Source: Candidatus Stahliibacteriota bacterium
Lineage (GTDB): Bacteria > Hydrothermota > Tepidihabitantia > SM23-42
Direction of reading: 5' to 3'
DNA: 22,261 bases
Assembly (NCBI GenBank): GCA_030613445.1
Contig: JAUWLY010000012.1
Coordinates: 1 to 22,261, forward strand
The notes under the pieces were generated by a model that was not told where the DNA came from, did no database searches, and worked only from the letters and a program-made list of their open reading frames with translations. A program made the translations under genes and the position numbers. Numbering within the stretch: the first letter of the stretch is position 1; each line of letters begins with the position of its first letter. Positions 21,276 through 22,261 of the stretch are shown piece after piece.

Positions 21276-22158
21276 AAGCTTTGACTATCTTCTGAACCAA
21301 ATTATGCCTGGCTACATCTGTTTCATTCAAATACACAAATCGTATCGCCTGGATATCTTTCAGAATATGCTGAATTTCAATCAAACCAGATGATATTCCA
21401 GATGGTAAATCGATTTGAGTTATATCACCAGTAACAACTACCTTTGATCTCCACCCCATCCTCGTCAAGAACATCTTCATCTGTATGCTCGTCGTATTCT
21501 GTGCCTCATCGAGTATAATAAATGAATCGTTGAGTGTTCTGCCCCTCATGTAGGCAAGGGGCGCGACTTCGATAGTTTTCATGGTGAGGTATTTCTTCAC
21601 ACGGTTATATGGAAGAAAATCATGGAGCGCATCATAGAGTGGTCTCAGATAGGGATCAACCTTTTCCTCGATTGCACCGGGCAAGAATCCCAAGGACTCA
21701 CCTGCTTCAACTGCTGGTCTTGCCAGGATTATCCGCTCAACCCTCCTAGCCATCAAGTATGACACTGCCTTTGCCACGCCGAGATAAGTTTTGCCCGTAC
21801 CAGCTGGTCCAATACTGATCACAATATCGTGGTCACGGATAGCTTTAAGGTACTCTGCCTGTCCATCACTTTTTGCCTTAACTAGACGCTTTGGCGTGGT
21901 TACGCATAAGGGGTCTTTTTCTTCCACTTTTTCGATCTTCTGCTGTGCATCCTTTGTCTCTTTGTCCAGGCTCTTCAACACTTTTCCTATTGCCTTAGCT
22001 GCCTCTTTGACATTTTCTTCATTGCCCTTCAGGTGAATACACTCATCGCGCATCGATACAATGATGTTGAATTTAATCTGGATTTTCTTGAGAAGTTCAT
22101 CTTGAAAACCAAGAACTTCGTTAGGATTGTAATCAGTTATGGGGATCGATACTTTCAC
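21253..22158 (-). CDS. PhoH family ATPase (PhoH/YbeZ type)
   Basis: The 301-aa protein has an N-terminal KH-like region (residues 1-62) followed by a P-loop ATPase: Walker A GPAGTGKT at 117-124, an ILARPAVEAGESLGFLPG block at 144-161, Walker B with FIILDEAQN at 213-221, and VVTGDITQIDLP at 241-252. YbeZ-type PhoH proteins interact with YbeY and act in RNA metabolism, in line with ybeY two genes downstream. The start is GTG at 22158-22156 (the ATG overlapping it would run into TGA at once). No Shine-Dalgarno is present, and a strong hairpin lies six bases upstream. Confidence 0.95.
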   Translation of the reverse strand: MKVSIPITDYNPNEVLGFQDELLKKIQIKFNIIVSMRDECIHLKGNEENVKEAAKAIGKVLKSLDKETKDAQQKIEKVEEKDPLCVTTPKRLVKAKSDGQAEYLKAIRDHDIVISIGPAGTGKTYLGVAKAVSYLMARRVERIILARPAVEAGESLGFLPGAIEEKVDPYLRPLYDALHDFLPYNRVKKYLTMKTIEVAPLAYMRGRTLNDSFIILDEAQNTTSIQMKMFLTRMGWRSKVVVTGDITQIDLPSGISSGLIEIQHILKDIQAIRFVYLNETDVARHNLVQKIVKAYEAEDTD

Positions 22159-22164
22159 ATTCTA

Positions 22165-22190
22165 GGGAGGGGCAGTTGACTGCCCCTCCC
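22165..22190. terminator. Strong GC-rich hairpin between the LysM gene and phoH
   Basis: A perfect 12-bp inverted repeat, GGGAGGGGCAGT (22165-22176) with ACTGCCCCTCCC (22179-22190) and a 2-base centre. It lies 7 bases past the LysM stop codon and 6 bases before the phoH GTG start on the minus strand. No T-run follows on either strand, so intrinsic termination is unproven; it may instead protect the upstream mRNA 3' end or restrict phoH translation. Confidence 0.6.
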
Positions 22191-22197
22191 GAAATTT

Positions 22198-22261
22198 CTA
22201 GTTATGTGGTATTACAAATTCCTGTCTTGGATATATCCAATCAGGATCTTTGATCTTATCT
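22198..22261 (-). CDS. LysM-domain protein, C-terminal end (cut by window edge)
   Basis: Twenty C-terminal codons read on the minus strand end in TAG at 22200-22198: DKIKDPDWIYPRQEFVIPHN. The pattern I-x-D-P-x-x-I-Y-P-x-Q-x-F-x-I-P is the second half of a LysM peptidoglycan-binding domain, placed as usual at the very C-terminus. The rest of the protein is outside the window, so its function cannot be judged. Confidence 0.75.
   Translation of the reverse strand, partial: DKIKDPDWIYPRQEFVIPHN

Overview
The window is a compact stretch of bacterial chromosome with moderately low GC, about 19 intact protein genes plus fragments at both ends. It looks like an uncultured diderm bacterium: an AsmA-family protein is present, the housekeeping genes are ordinary bacterial ones (valS, ligA, mutM, cca, nadB, ybeY, phoH), and several small proteins recall poorly characterised candidate phyla. 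A WOR-3/Stahlbacteria-like lineage would fit, but this is an impression; phylum cannot be fixed from the sequence alone. There are no phage genes, transposases or CRISPR arrays.

Layout. 1-378 (minus): start of a DJ-1/PfpI-like exported protein, a tract of 7-bp repeats, and tRNA-Gly(UCC) without an encoded CCA. 515-6012 (plus): SIMPL-domain protein, a broken NCS2 purine-permease remnant, DUF3467 protein, CCA-adding-type tRNA nucleotidyltransferase, site-2 protease, AsmA-family protein. 6151-6975: mutM/fpg. 6976-7550: a long intergenic region full of hairpins and degenerate repeats. 7551-10967: valS followed by two small membrane/exported proteins. 11012-13299 (minus): ligA-comFB. 13395-16430 (plus): nadB, a TPR protein, a 57-aa zinc-ribbon protein, then a J-domain/TPR protein and a small unknown. 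16535-22158 (minus): phoH-pgpH-ybeY plus two CNNM/CBS proteins, a classic bacterial neighbourhood. 22198-22261: C-terminus of a LysM protein.

How they fit together. The right-hand operon combines RNA maturation (YbeY, PhoH), c-di-AMP turnover (PgpH) and CorC/CNNM-type transport or membrane proteins. ComFB, a family reported to bind cyclic dinucleotides, is translationally coupled to the NAD+-dependent ligase gene. That gene is divergent from nadB, the first step of de novo NAD synthesis.

Most notable is the non-coding signal. Seven sigma70-type promoters can be read by eye, all TTGAC(A/T) followed by exactly 16 bp and a TAnnnT box. For valS, nadB and ligA the -10 box sits so close to the start codon, with no Shine-Dalgarno sequence, that leaderless mRNAs are predicted. 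The tRNA-Gly promoter predicts a 5' leader of only about 2 nt. The ligA/nadB divergent promoters flank a centred 6-bp inverted repeat. Two 7-bp tandem repeat tracts and two oppositely oriented arrays of one 16-bp repeat occupy the intergenic regions.
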